From Bradyrhizobium sp. (GTDB lineage Bacteria > Pseudomonadota > Alphaproteobacteria > Rhizobiales > Xanthobacteraceae), in NCBI RefSeq assembly GCF_016213215.1, contig NZ_JACRAW010000016.1, forward strand, positions 1 through 35,290: DNA of 35,290 nt. Reading direction: 5' to 3'. The notes beneath the pieces are model-generated. The model ran no database searches. It was not told where the DNA came from and saw only the letters and a program-made list of their open reading frames with translations. Shown in pieces: positions 1-7,775 of this stretch. Position 1 is the first letter of the stretch, and the number at the start of each line of letters is the position of its first letter. The position numbers and the translations under genes are program-made.

Positions 1-12
1 GGCTCTTCTTAT

Positions 13-95
13 CGGGCTCCGAGAAAGCGGTGCACGGGGATAGCCGCCTGGTGGCCGAATCCGGAGCCCGGTGCAACGACTTAGGCAGTCGTTGC
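13..95 (+). ncRNA. Candidate IS110 bridge-RNA / structured 5' leader
   Basis: Two perfect inverted repeats sit just upstream of the transposase start. CGGGCTCCG (13-21) pairs with CGGAGCCCG (62-70), enclosing further GC-rich sequence. GCAACGACT (73-81) pairs with AGTCGTTGC (87-95) around a 5-nt loop. IS110-group elements are known to encode a structured bridge RNA in the non-coding end upstream of the transposase, which pairs with target and donor DNA. The position and structure fit, but the left end of the element cannot be located inside the window and the guide loops were not identified. It could instead be a simple leader that limits transposase translation. Confidence 0.4.
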
Positions 96-112
96 CACAC
101 AGGAGAGCTCCG

Positions 113-1177
113 ATGACATATTTTGTGGGATTGGACGTCGGTCTTGAGGAAACAAGCGTCTGCATCATCGACAGCGAAGGACGTACTATTCGCGAAGTCA
201 AAGTGAGCACCGAGCCAACGGCAATCCGCTCCGCTCTTGAGGGCTACGCGGATCGCCTGGAGAGAGTGGGAGTCGAGGCATCATCGCTTGGCATCTGGCT
301 TTACCGCGAACTCAGCCCAGCCGGGCTTCCGATCATTGTCGTCGAAGCGCGCCACATGCGGGTTTCGCTGTCAACAATGCGCAACAAAACCGACCGAAAC
401 GATGCGCGCGGCATTGCACAGATGATGCGGCTGGGCTGGTACCGCGCTGTCCATGTCAAGAACATGGAGATGCAGAAGATGCGCACGTTGCTGGCGCATC
501 GAAAGCTGCTCAAGCGCAAGTTGATCGACATCGAAAACCACATTCGTGGCGCGCTCCGGGCCTATGGTTTGCTGGTTGGAACAGTCGGCCGAGGCGGTTA
601 CGAAGCGCGCGTCCGCGAGCTGCTCGAGCGGTGCGATCCGATCTTCGTGATGACCATCGAAGCCATGTTAGATGTCCGACGGGCCATCTTCGAAGGCTTC
701 GAAAGATTGCACAAGGTGGTCTTGCTGGCCGTTCAACATGATCCGGTGTGCCGGCGTCTGATGACGGTGCCCGGCGTCGGCCCGATTGCGGCGCTTTCCT
801 TCAAGGTCGGAGTCGATGACCCGCGGCGTTTTGCGCGATCGCGAACGGTAGGCGCCCATTTTGGCTTGACGCCGAGGCGACACCAGTCTGGAACGTCCAT
901 CGACTTCGAAGGGCGTATAACCAAGCAAGGGGACGTTGCTGTTCGAGAGGCGCTTTGCGAGGCCGCAGCAAGCCTTCTGCTGCGCGTCAGAACATGGTCC
1001 GCATTGCGCGCCTGGGGTCTGCGGATCGCGAAGCGGTCGAGCATGCTCTGCGCGATCGTCGCCGTTGCGCGCAAGCTAGCGAGCATCTTGCATCGGATGT
1101 GGGTCAGCGAGACTGACTTCCACGTCGGGTTTGGTGCCAAGGTCACGCAGCGGTTGCGATTGAAACCGGCACAGTGA
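113..1177 (+). CDS. IS110-family transposase
   Basis: A 354-residue DEDD transposase/recombinase that moves its own insertion sequence by RNA-guided recombination. The N-terminal RuvC-like DEDD domain shows D8 (GLDVG), E55 and the KTDRNDA motif with D94 and D97. The C-terminal Transposase_20 domain begins near VPGVGPIAALSF (about 219-230), and the likely nucleophilic serine is S259 in the HQSGTS motif. Length and domain order are normal and no stop or frameshift is visible, so the gene looks intact. The ATG at 113 is preferred over an upstream GTG at 71 because it follows AGGAGAG by a few bases and matches the family's usual N-terminus. The gene sits inside the integrative element that ends near 6420, as a passenger upstream of the relaxase gene. 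The precise ends of the insertion sequence were not found; IS110 elements usually lack clear terminal inverted repeats. Confidence 0.93.
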   Translation: MTYFVGLDVGLEETSVCIIDSEGRTIREVKVSTEPTAIRSALEGYADRLERVGVEASSLGIWLYRELSPAGLPIIVVEARHMRVSLSTMRNKTDRNDARGIAQMMRLGWYRAVHVKNMEMQKMRTLLAHRKLLKRKLIDIENHIRGALRAYGLLVGTVGRGGYEARVRELLERCDPIFVMTIEAMLDVRRAIFEGFERLHKVVLLAVQHDPVCRRLMTVPGVGPIAALSFKVGVDDPRRFARSRTVGAHFGLTPRRHQSGTSIDFEGRITKQGDVAVREALCEAAASLLLRVRTWSALRAWGLRIAKRSSMLCAIVAVARKLASILHRMWVSETDFHVGFGAKVTQRLRLKPAQ

Positions 1178-1849
1178 CTGATGCGCAGACGACGACGGAT
1201 TAGCGCTGGGTTTGCACCCAGCACGTTGAGGAGGATCAGACATTAGAGATCCGCGCGCGCGGTGAGCGTCCCCTGGCGGGGCCGCGAAACGGGGAATGTC
1301 CGCTATCTCTTGCCTGCTGCCGCCCTTCGGGGACGAGAGCGCCTGACTGCTTGGACAGCCCTGTTTACGAACCTGAGGAAGAGCATGCGACGGCGCAAGT
1401 GCTGAACGCGAAGGAACGCATGGACCCCGCCTGGTGAATGCACGTCGCGGTCGCGGCTGTGGTGAAGCTCGTGCGTTGTTGATGGAGGGAAGCAGCGATG
1501 CGTATTGTGCGAGAAGTCGAAGAAAAGCGTAGGAATGAGTTGACTTTGCCCGCCCGATTAGGAAGGCAAGATAAAGCGGATCTTTGATCCGCGCTCCCTT
1601 CGGTCGGAAAGGGTTTGTCTGCACATTGGTTTTTGCAATTTGCGGCGACGTCTGAACGGCACCGCGCAAGGTGCGCGGCTGTCTGCGCAGAGATTTCTGC
1701 GTTTGATCTCAACCTTCCAGGCGATGGCGCTCGCAACGTGCGTGAGGAGGACTCGCCGCCGATTGTTCGCAATCATGCGCGTTGATGCGATTTGACGCGA
1801 TTGATTCCCGATAGCTCTTGTAGCGCTTCATTTCGGTGCCAATCGTCGC
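1178..1849. other. Gene-poor stretch between IS110 gene and relaxase
   Basis: No long reading frame with coding character is convincing here. It contains a 7-bp hairpin just after the transposase gene (1205-1222, GCTGGGT/ACCCAGC), a 7-bp hairpin at 1576-1592 (GCGGATC/GATCCGC, 3-nt loop), a 6-bp palindrome at 1686-1701 (CGCAGA-GATT-TCTGCG), and one possible 29-codon reading frame (1498-1587). The right end of the IS110 element and possibly an origin of transfer for the adjacent relaxase should lie in this stretch, but neither can be fixed from sequence alone. Confidence 0.5.
1498..1587 (+). CDS. Possible small protein, 29 aa
   Basis: An ATG follows a good ribosome binding site (GGAGGGA, about 8 nt upstream) and opens a 29-codon frame. 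The peptide is rich in Arg, Glu and Lys in its first half (MRIVREVEEKRRNE) and could form a charged helix. The stop codon lies inside the perfect hairpin at 1576-1592. No family is recognised, and a frame this short can arise by chance. It is reported because of the ribosome binding site and the overlap with the hairpin. Confidence 0.2.
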   Translation: MRIVREVEEKRRNELTLPARLGRQDKADL

Positions 1850-1852
1850 GTG

Positions 1853-3973
1853 ATGGCACGAGATGAGAGTGAGCATTTTCGGGTGAGGCCTGGGCGGTCC
1901 CGCGGCGGCGGGACACGGGTCAATCCGCGGACGCAGCCGTTCTTCAAGCAGGTCGAAATCGCCGTGCGCAAGTCGGGCGGCGATCCCCGTCGGATCGGCG
2001 CTGTTACGCACTGGAGGCGCGGCCGGGAACGGGCAGGGACAGGCCGGTTCAATGCCCGCGGCCGCGGTGCGAAGGTCGTCGCCGCGTTTGCTCGGGAGGG
2101 TGGGGACGGTGGCTGGCAAAGGGACTCCGCGGGCCGCTTCCGGGCGCGACGGGTGGTGGTCAAAGCAAGGGTGGTCCGGCTCAATCCGCGACGGCAGGGC
2201 GCGCGCGGGCCCAAGGTGCGGACAACGACAAGTCGGGCGGTGGATACCCATCTGCGCTACCTCGAACGGGATGGGGTCACCCGGGACGGCGAACGGGGCA
2301 AGGCCTATTCCGCATTCGAGAGCGAGGCCGACGGCAAGTCCTTCGTCGAGCGGGGCCGGGGCGACCGCCACCAGTTCCGTTTCATCGTGGCGCCGGAGGA
2401 TGCCGACGAGATAGCCGACCTTCGCAGCTTCACCCGTGACCTCATACGCCAGATGGAGCTGGACCTCGCTACCCGGCTCGACTGGATCGCGGTCGACCAT
2501 CACAACACCGGCCATCCCCACACCCACGTCATCGTCCGTGGCGTCCTCGATGACGGCCGAATCCTCAACATCGCTGGCGACTACATCGCCCATGGCATCC
2601 GCCATCGGGCCAGCGAACTTGTCACCCGGGAGCTCGGTCACCAGAGCGAGATCGAGCTTCAGGCCAAATTGCAAAACGAGGTCGGGGCGGAGCGCTTGAC
2701 CCGTCTCGACAAGATGCTCCTCAATGAACAGCAGGAGCACGGGGTGATCGACCTGCGGCCAAGGGAAGGCGCGAGCTGGCTGGTCCGCGAGAACCGCCAT
2801 CTGATGATCGGCCGGGTCAGGCAACTGGAAGGCTTCGGCGTTGCCACCGAGCTCGAGCCGGGAAGGTGGGTGGTCTCGGACTGCGCCGAGCCGACCCTGA
2901 AGGCGCTGGGCGAGCGCAACGAGGTCATCAAGACCATCCACCGGGCGCTCGCCCGGAACGGTCTCGACGAGGCCCGCGGTGTCGGCCAGTTCGCCCTTCA
3001 CGGCGAAGGCTCAGGCCGAACGATCGTCGGCCGGGTCCTGGCCAAAGGCCTGGCCGGGGACGAGATGGGCGAGCGGGTCTATCTGGTCGTCGACGGCGTC
3101 GATGGCCGGGTCCATCACCTGGAGTTCAAGGACCCAGCCCGGATCGAGGAGGTCGGCCGGGACATGATCGTTGAGGCTGCCCCGGTCGTCTCCGGCCCCA
3201 GACCCGCCGACCGCAATATCGCAACCAATGCCGCAGAAGCCGATGGCGTGTACCGGCCGAGCCGGCACCTTCAGCGCATTCGCGACAGCTTTGAGCAGCA
3301 GGGCAAGGATCCCGAGGCTTATGTCCGCTCCCACGTCCGCCGGCTGGAGGCCCTGCGGCGGGCCGGGCAGGTCGAGCGGATCGATGCCGATCATTGGAAG
3401 ATCCCCAAGGACATCGTCGAACGGGGGCAGGCTTGCGATCTCAGCCAGGGCGGCGACGGGCTCAGAGTACGAACGCTGTCGGCCCTCAATCTCGAGCAGC
3501 AGATCGGCAGTGACAGTGCGACCTGGCTCGACCGCGAGATGACCACTCGCGGCCGTACCGGGATCAGCGACAGCGGCTTTGGCCGCGAGGTGAGCAAAGC
3601 GATCAATCGTCGCGCCCAGCAACTTGCCGAGATGGGCCTCGCGACGGCCAAGGACGGCAACATCCGCGTTCCAGCGCACACCGTGGCGATCCTGGAGCGA
3701 CGGGAGGTCGCGCGCGTCGGCGAGCAGATGGCGCGAGAACGCGGTCTGACGTACGCGCCGACCAATGCGGGCGAGTACATCAGTGGCCGCCTTGCCGGTG
3801 TCGCCAGCCTCGTCAGTGGCCGCTTTGCCATGATCGAGAATGGGCTCGGTTTCCAGCTAGTGCCGTGGCAGCCCGTGCTCGACAAGCGCATCGGCCAGCA
3901 CATCGCGGGCCTTCAACGGGAAGACGGCGGCGTTGAGTGGAGCTTCGGAAGGAAACGGGGGCTCAGCCTGTGA
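1853..3973 (+). CDS. Conjugative relaxase, RlxS type with DUF3363 domain
   Basis: A 706-residue relaxase/mobilization nuclease. It should nick the element's origin of transfer on one strand and stay covalently attached to lead DNA into a recipient cell. The N-terminal third is very basic (FRVRPGRSRGGG onward). The nuclease core around residues 170-225 carries the histidine-rich HUH-type motif, seen as VDHHNTGHPHTHVIVRG. The rest matches the DUF3363 region typical of relaxases from rhizobial and sphingomonad mobile elements, and the protein ends in a normal-looking RGLSL tail. GTG at 1850 abuts the ATG at 1853; I chose the ATG, and neither has a strong ribosome binding site. No type IV secretion genes are in the window, so this element end looks mobilizable, or the transfer genes lie to the left. 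The long frames on the opposite strand here are composition artefacts. Confidence 0.9.
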   Translation: MARDESEHFRVRPGRSRGGGTRVNPRTQPFFKQVEIAVRKSGGDPRRIGAVTHWRRGRERAGTGRFNARGRGAKVVAAFAREGGDGGWQRDSAGRFRARRVVVKARVVRLNPRRQGARGPKVRTTTSRAVDTHLRYLERDGVTRDGERGKAYSAFESEADGKSFVERGRGDRHQFRFIVAPEDADEIADLRSFTRDLIRQMELDLATRLDWIAVDHHNTGHPHTHVIVRGVLDDGRILNIAGDYIAHGIRHRASELVTRELGHQSEIELQAKLQNEVGAERLTRLDKMLLNEQQEHGVIDLRPREGASWLVRENRHLMIGRVRQLEGFGVATELEPGRWVVSDCAEPTLKALGERNEVIKTIHRALARNGLDEARGVGQFALHGEGSGRTIVGRVLAKGLAGDEMGERVYLVVDGVDGRVHHLEFKDPARIEEVGRDMIVEAAPVVSGPRPADRNIATNAAEADGVYRPSRHLQRIRDSFEQQGKDPEAYVRSHVRRLEALRRAGQVERIDADHWKIPKDIVERGQACDLSQGGDGLRVRTLSALNLEQQIGSDSATWLDREMTTRGRTGISDSGFGREVSKAINRRAQQLAEMGLATAKDGNIRVPAHTVAILERREVARVGEQMARERGLTYAPTNAGEYISGRLAGVASLVSGRFAMIENGLGFQLVPWQPVLDKRIGQHIAGLQREDGGVEWSFGRKRGLSL

Positions 3974-4443
3974 CATCGAGGCAGCGGTTTCGCAAGCAGC
4001 GATTCGAAGCGCATTCGTGCGAGCCTGCATCCGAAGGACCCTCAGCCGCAGAACACCTTCCCACTCGATGGTCTTCAATGAGAGCCTGCGCTCCTTTCAG
4101 GGGGCCAGGCCGCCGTCGCTCCGTCAAGGCTGGCGCGTCCCGCGCCCCCGCTTCGCGGCGCTGGCCTTGACCGAGCGCCGCCGGCCCGGCAGTGGCTCGG
4201 CAAGCGCTCAAGGCTTAACGGGAAACGGAACGTTTCCTCATCCTGGCACGGGATTCGGGTGACGATATCGCCCTTTCTGCGAGAACCGGTCCGATCCATC
4301 CGTTTCGGGATCTTGGCAACTAATGAGCAGAATCGCCGGCAGCAAGCATTTTTGCGCTCGGCTACGACGGCCCGACTTCCCGACTCCCGTTCTGTGTTTG
4401 CTCGTTGCTGTTCGTTCGATGGACGTAATGAGGGAGCGTCGGC
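3974..4443. other. Intergenic stretch after relaxase
   Basis: No convincing gene. It holds an imperfect inverted repeat built on GTCAAGGC (4123-4130) and GCCTTGAC (4164-4171) that could act as a terminator or processing hairpin for the relaxase transcript, though no T-run follows. The last 100 bases are less GC-rich and probably hold the promoter for the small gene at 4444, but no clear -35/-10 pair stands out. Confidence 0.4.
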
Positions 4444-4620
4444 ATGGCAGCGGAAGACGAAAGCGAAGGTACTCGTCCGGCCGATGACAATGGATCGCGC
4501 TCAGGTCAGTCGCCTGACCCACGCATTCTGCGGATTGCAGCAGCTATCGGCCGACAGCTTGCTCGTGAACAGGTTAAGCCGCCGGTCGCCGCCAATGACA
4601 ACGAACCGTCGCCACGATAG
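4444..4620 (+). CDS. Small conserved protein upstream of recombinase, 58 aa
   Basis: A short reading frame with an ATG 7 nt after AGGGAG (4431-4436). The protein has an acidic, Ser/Gly-rich N-terminus, a central basic amphipathic stretch RILRIAAAIGRQLAREQ, and a polar tail with AANDNEP. Small proteins with this RILRIAxAIGRxLARE and ANDNE layout are, from memory, commonly found just before serine recombinase genes in rhizobial mobile elements. The function is unknown; a recombination accessory or regulatory peptide is possible. It lies 158 bp before the recombinase gene on the same strand. Codon use and the ribosome binding site support a real gene. Confidence is moderate because no homology search was run. 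Confidence 0.65.
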   Translation: MAAEDESEGTRPADDNGSRSGQSPDPRILRIAAAIGRQLAREQVKPPVAANDNEPSPR

Positions 4621-6407
4621 AGACAGTTTTTCTACCTACAACTTCATCTACTCGGTTCATTTGCAGGCGATGGTTAGCCTCCGGAGCAAAGTGGGTAGAC
4701 GCAGTTGGAAAGACCAGCGTCATGACGGCGGTGCAAATTGTAGAATCGATGTGACTAGGCTGATCCGGGGGAAACGTCATGCTCAAGGTTGCGCTTTACG
4801 CCCGCTATTCGACCGACAATCAGAGCGTGGCCTCGATCGAGGATCAGTTTCGCGTCTGCCGTGAGCACGTGGGCAGGGAGGGGTGGCAGGTCGTCAATTC
4901 TTATCAAGACGCCGCCATCTCCGGCGCCAGCGTCATTCTCCGGCCGGGCATCCAGTCGCTGTTGCAGGATGCTCAGCGTAGCCGGTTCGATATCGTGCTC
5001 GCCGAAGCGCTGGATCGCATCTCGCGCGATCAGGCTGACGTGGCTACGCTATTCAAGCATCTCCGTTTTGCCGGCGTGCAGATCGTGACCCTCGCCGAGG
5101 GCGAAATCTCCGAGCTCCATGTCGGCCTCAAAGGCACGATGAATGCGCTGTTTCTGAAAGACCTCGCCGCCAAGACGCATCGAGGTTTGCGGGGACGTGT
5201 GGAGAAGGGCAAGGCGGGCGGCGGGCTCTGCTACGGCTACGTCGTGGTGAAACGTACCAACAGCGAGGGCGAGCCGGTTCGGGGCGAACGCAAGGTCAAT
5301 GACGCCGAGGCCTCCGTCGTTCGCCGCATCTTCCGGGAGTTCGCAGCAGGAAAGTCGCCACGCGCCATCGCGACTGATCTCAACCGGGATGGCATTTCCG
5401 GCCCGTTCGGCCGCTCCTGGGGAGATACGACGATCCGGGGACACGCCTGCAGGGGCAACGGCATCATCAACAATGAGCTTTATGCCGGCGTGTTGGTCTG
5501 GAACCGGCAGCGCTTCATCAAGGACCCGAATACTGGCAAGCGTGTGTCGCGTCCGAATCCTGAGGCCAAATGGATCAGAACCGAGGTGCCGGGATTACGC
5601 ATTGTCGACGACGAGCTATGGCAGCGCGTGAAGTTGCGTCAAGCCGAGCTTGCGAAGCAGTTCGAGGCAACCACCAACGGCGTCCGTGCCGCTCGCGCAG
5701 AGCGGCTGAACCGGCTGCGCCGCCCGGCTTTCCTTCTGTCGGGCCTGCTCACCTGCGGATGCTGCGGTGGCAAATATGGCATCATCGTCAACGATCGCTA
5801 CGGCTGTCTCAGTCGTTTCCGCAGGGGAACCTGTCAGAATGGCCGTACCATTCGCCGCGATGACATTGAGCGCGCGTGCTGGCGGGACTTACTGACAAGT
5901 TGGTATCGCCCGAGGCCGTGGCGGCCGCAGTGCGTGCCTATGCCGAGGAGATCAACCGCCAGAACCATGAACGGCGAGTACAAGCAGAAGCGAGCCGCCG
6001 CGCCCTTGAGAAGATAGAGAGGAGCATTAAAGGGATCATGGAAGCCATCGAGGATGGCATGTACCAACCAGTTATGAAGGCGAGGATGATTGAGCTGATG
6101 CAGCAGAAAGCCGAGATCGAGGCTCGGCTTTCCGAAGCTCCGGCAGATCTGCCAGATGTGCATCCGAATATCGCGGAGCATTACCGCGCCAAGGTAATCC
6201 GCCTTGCGGAAACGTTGGCCGAGCCGGGGTCCGACGGGGAGGCCCGCCAGGACATCCGCTCGCTCATTGGCGAGGTGGTGATCACGCCAGGCGATAAACG
6301 AGGTGAGACCCACGCCATACTACGCGGCGAGTTGATGGCCATTCTTGACTGTGTCGCGGGTCGTCCGAGGTCTCCAAAACCTGGAGTTATAACAAACGCG
6401 CTTGCAG

Positions 6408-6420
6408 GTCCCCGCAACCA
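6408..6420 (+). other. Attachment-site junction: 3' end of tRNA-fMet
   Basis: GTCCCCGCAACCA is identical to the 3' end of initiator tRNA: the 3' acceptor strand, discriminator A and CCA. The rest of the tRNA (anticodon arm, T loop) is absent upstream, where recombinase coding sequence is found instead. This is the pattern left when an element integrates into the 3' end of a tRNA gene and duplicates it. A strong terminator follows at 6452-6479, as expected behind the original tRNA gene. I infer that this is the right attachment site and that the intact tRNA-fMet gene lies at the other end of the element, outside the window. Confidence 0.6.
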
Positions 6421-6451
6421 AATAGAGTGCCGTTCGTTCAGCACCAAAATC

Positions 6452-6479
6452 AAAAAGCCGCTCATCAGAGCGGCTTTTT
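6452..6479. terminator. Rho-independent terminator, bidirectional
   Basis: AAAAAGCCGCTC and GAGCGGCTTTTT form a perfect 12-bp stem with an ATCA loop, with A- and T-runs making it active on both strands. It lies just beyond the tRNA-fMet 3' fragment and was probably the terminator of that tRNA gene. It could also stop minus-strand transcripts from the ARPP-1 gene, which ends at 6563. Confidence 0.9.
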
Positions 6480-6562
6480 GTCCTCCACAACCGAAGCCTT
6501 GGGCCGGAAGCGCGGCTGAACTCGCTCGCACTTCCGGAATCTTTATCCTCTGTACCTGTTGC

Positions 6563-7615
6563 TCACTTCGCGATGTAGCTGCGGTGTGTCCAGGCCTCCG
6601 GGCCGGCGGCAGCCGGGCGCGACACCAGTGACATGACGTCGGCGTTCTCTTTGACGCCAATCACCGACTTCTCCTTGGTTCGCGTTTCGACGGTCTTCGA
6701 CTTCTCCGCGCCGGCGATGAACCCGTTGACCGCATCAACGGAAGGCGGCGTCGCCGCATTGGCGGCATCGCGCTCGCCGATGGCCTCGGTCACGCTGGCG
6801 CGCAGCAGCTTGGCCCACATCTTCCTGAACAGTCCGTTGGACGGATAGATATCGGCGCTGTTGATCTTGCCGTTCACCGCAAACACATAGCCGACGATGT
6901 CCCCGCCCTGCTCGCCCTTGTCTTGAAGCGCCGCAACATATTCGGACTGCTCGCGCGCAAGGCGGTCGTTCTCGAGCGTCAGCTCGAGGCTCGTTTGCGA
7001 CTGCGGCGCCGTGACCGGCGCGCCAAGCTTGCTCGACAGCTTGCTCTGGATCTCTGCGACGTTCTTCCAGATCTGCCGCTGTCGCGAACCGACCGGGGCA
7101 TTCCTGGCGTCACTCTTCGGCTCCTTTGCGCCGGCCATCTCGAGCTTGGCGGTGCGGGACGGCAGGTTGGCGTTCGCGCTGGAAAACGTCCGCGCGTCTT
7201 CGCGTCCGCGGGCCGACCATCGTCCGCTCTCGACGCAAAAGGAGTCGATCGGAATTACACCGGAGTGCGGCGGCAGCAGCAGGCTGACGCTGAGCACGCG
7301 ATCCTGCTTGCCGCCCTTCACGATGTCGCCGGCCTGGATGAAGACTTCCTCGGCCCCGGTGTTCTCGACCTGCAACTCGTTGACCTGTCCGGTCTCGCGC
7401 ACGGTCACGACTTTCTTTGCCAGCGCCTCCTGCAGGGTGAGCGGCACCGGTCCGCTGCGCGACTGGCCGTGTACGAAATAGATGGCAAGATTGCCATGTA
7501 CCACCGGATCGGACAGGCGGTAGTCGCCGGGACCACTGTCTTCTGCATAGGCTGCGCTTGCGAGCCGCAAGCATAATGAGAGTGCGATCAGGACAATCTT
7601 CCATCTGCTGGTCAT
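6563..7615 (-). CDS. Exported ARPP-1 domain protein
   Basis: A 350-residue secreted protein with a signal peptide (WKIVLIALSLCLRLASAAYA, likely cleaved after AYA at about residue 23). The body matches the ARPP-1 (ARG and rhodanese-phosphatase-superfamily-associated protein) family, with the segment from VVHGNLAIYFVHG through IPIDSFCVESGRW characteristic. The biochemical role of this family is unknown to me. The start at 7615 is chosen because AAGGAG lies 7 nt upstream; an ATG at 7630 would place that binding site inside the coding sequence. It is the first chromosomal gene beyond the integrative element and is divergent from the sigma-factor gene, sharing a control region of about 160 bp. Its 3' end is overlapped antisense by the run-on frame of the broken recombinase. 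Confidence 0.8.
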   Translation of the reverse strand: MTSRWKIVLIALSLCLRLASAAYAEDSGPGDYRLSDPVVHGNLAIYFVHGQSRSGPVPLTLQEALAKKVVTVRETGQVNELQVENTGAEEVFIQAGDIVKGGKQDRVLSVSLLLPPHSGVIPIDSFCVESGRWSARGREDARTFSSANANLPSRTAKLEMAGAKEPKSDARNAPVGSRQRQIWKNVAEIQSKLSSKLGAPVTAPQSQTSLELTLENDRLAREQSEYVAALQDKGEQGGDIVGYVFAVNGKINSADIYPSNGLFRKMWAKLLRASVTEAIGERDAANAATPPSVDAVNGFIAGAEKSKTVETRTKEKSVIGVKENADVMSLVSRPAAAGPEAWTHRSYIAK

Positions 7616-7775
7616 CGAGTGCTCCTTCATTTACCGCCAATGGACCGGGCGGACCTCGTGTCAGAGCGTTAGACGGGCAGGTGCAGAAATTTCGCCTCGA
7701 TCGGAATTGACAGTGGACTTCAAATCCGATGCCGTCCGCCTGTCATCATGCGCGACGGAGGTATCCGGGGGATCT

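Larger units (their letters stand above)
4779..6631 (+). pseudogene. Serine recombinase (resolvase/integrase), frameshifted
   Basis: A large serine recombinase, probably the element's own integrase or excisionase. The first frame (4779-6017) has the resolvase catalytic domain with nucleophile S11 in LYARYS and a conserved Arg in EALDRISRD, then the Recombinase domain (about 165-290), then a zinc ribbon with CGCC and two later cysteines (about 322-350). After RRDDIER the frame is lost: one base is missing at about 5871-5876, and the coiled-coil C-terminus (VLAGLTDKLVSPEAVA onward) continues in another frame from 5876. Without the shift this would be one protein. The second frame crosses the tRNA-like junction at 6408-6420 and runs on to 6631, antisense to the end of the next gene, so its natural C-terminus is probably set by the attachment site. 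The start at 4779 follows GGGGGA. A sequencing error is possible; the catalytic domain itself is intact. Confidence 0.85.

Noticed and set aside
1609..1622. 14-nt match AAGGGTTTGTCTGC shared with 10716-10729
   Set aside because: Both copies follow GATCCGC, but the match is short and the flanks differ. Not enough to call a repeat or attachment site.
4123..4171. GTCAAGGC/GCCTTGAC inverted repeat as an origin of transfer
   Set aside because: The arms are short and it lies downstream of the relaxase; a terminator or chance repeat is as likely.
7707..7712. TTGACA as a -35 element before the sigma gene
   Set aside because: No acceptable -10 hexamer is found 16-18 bp downstream.
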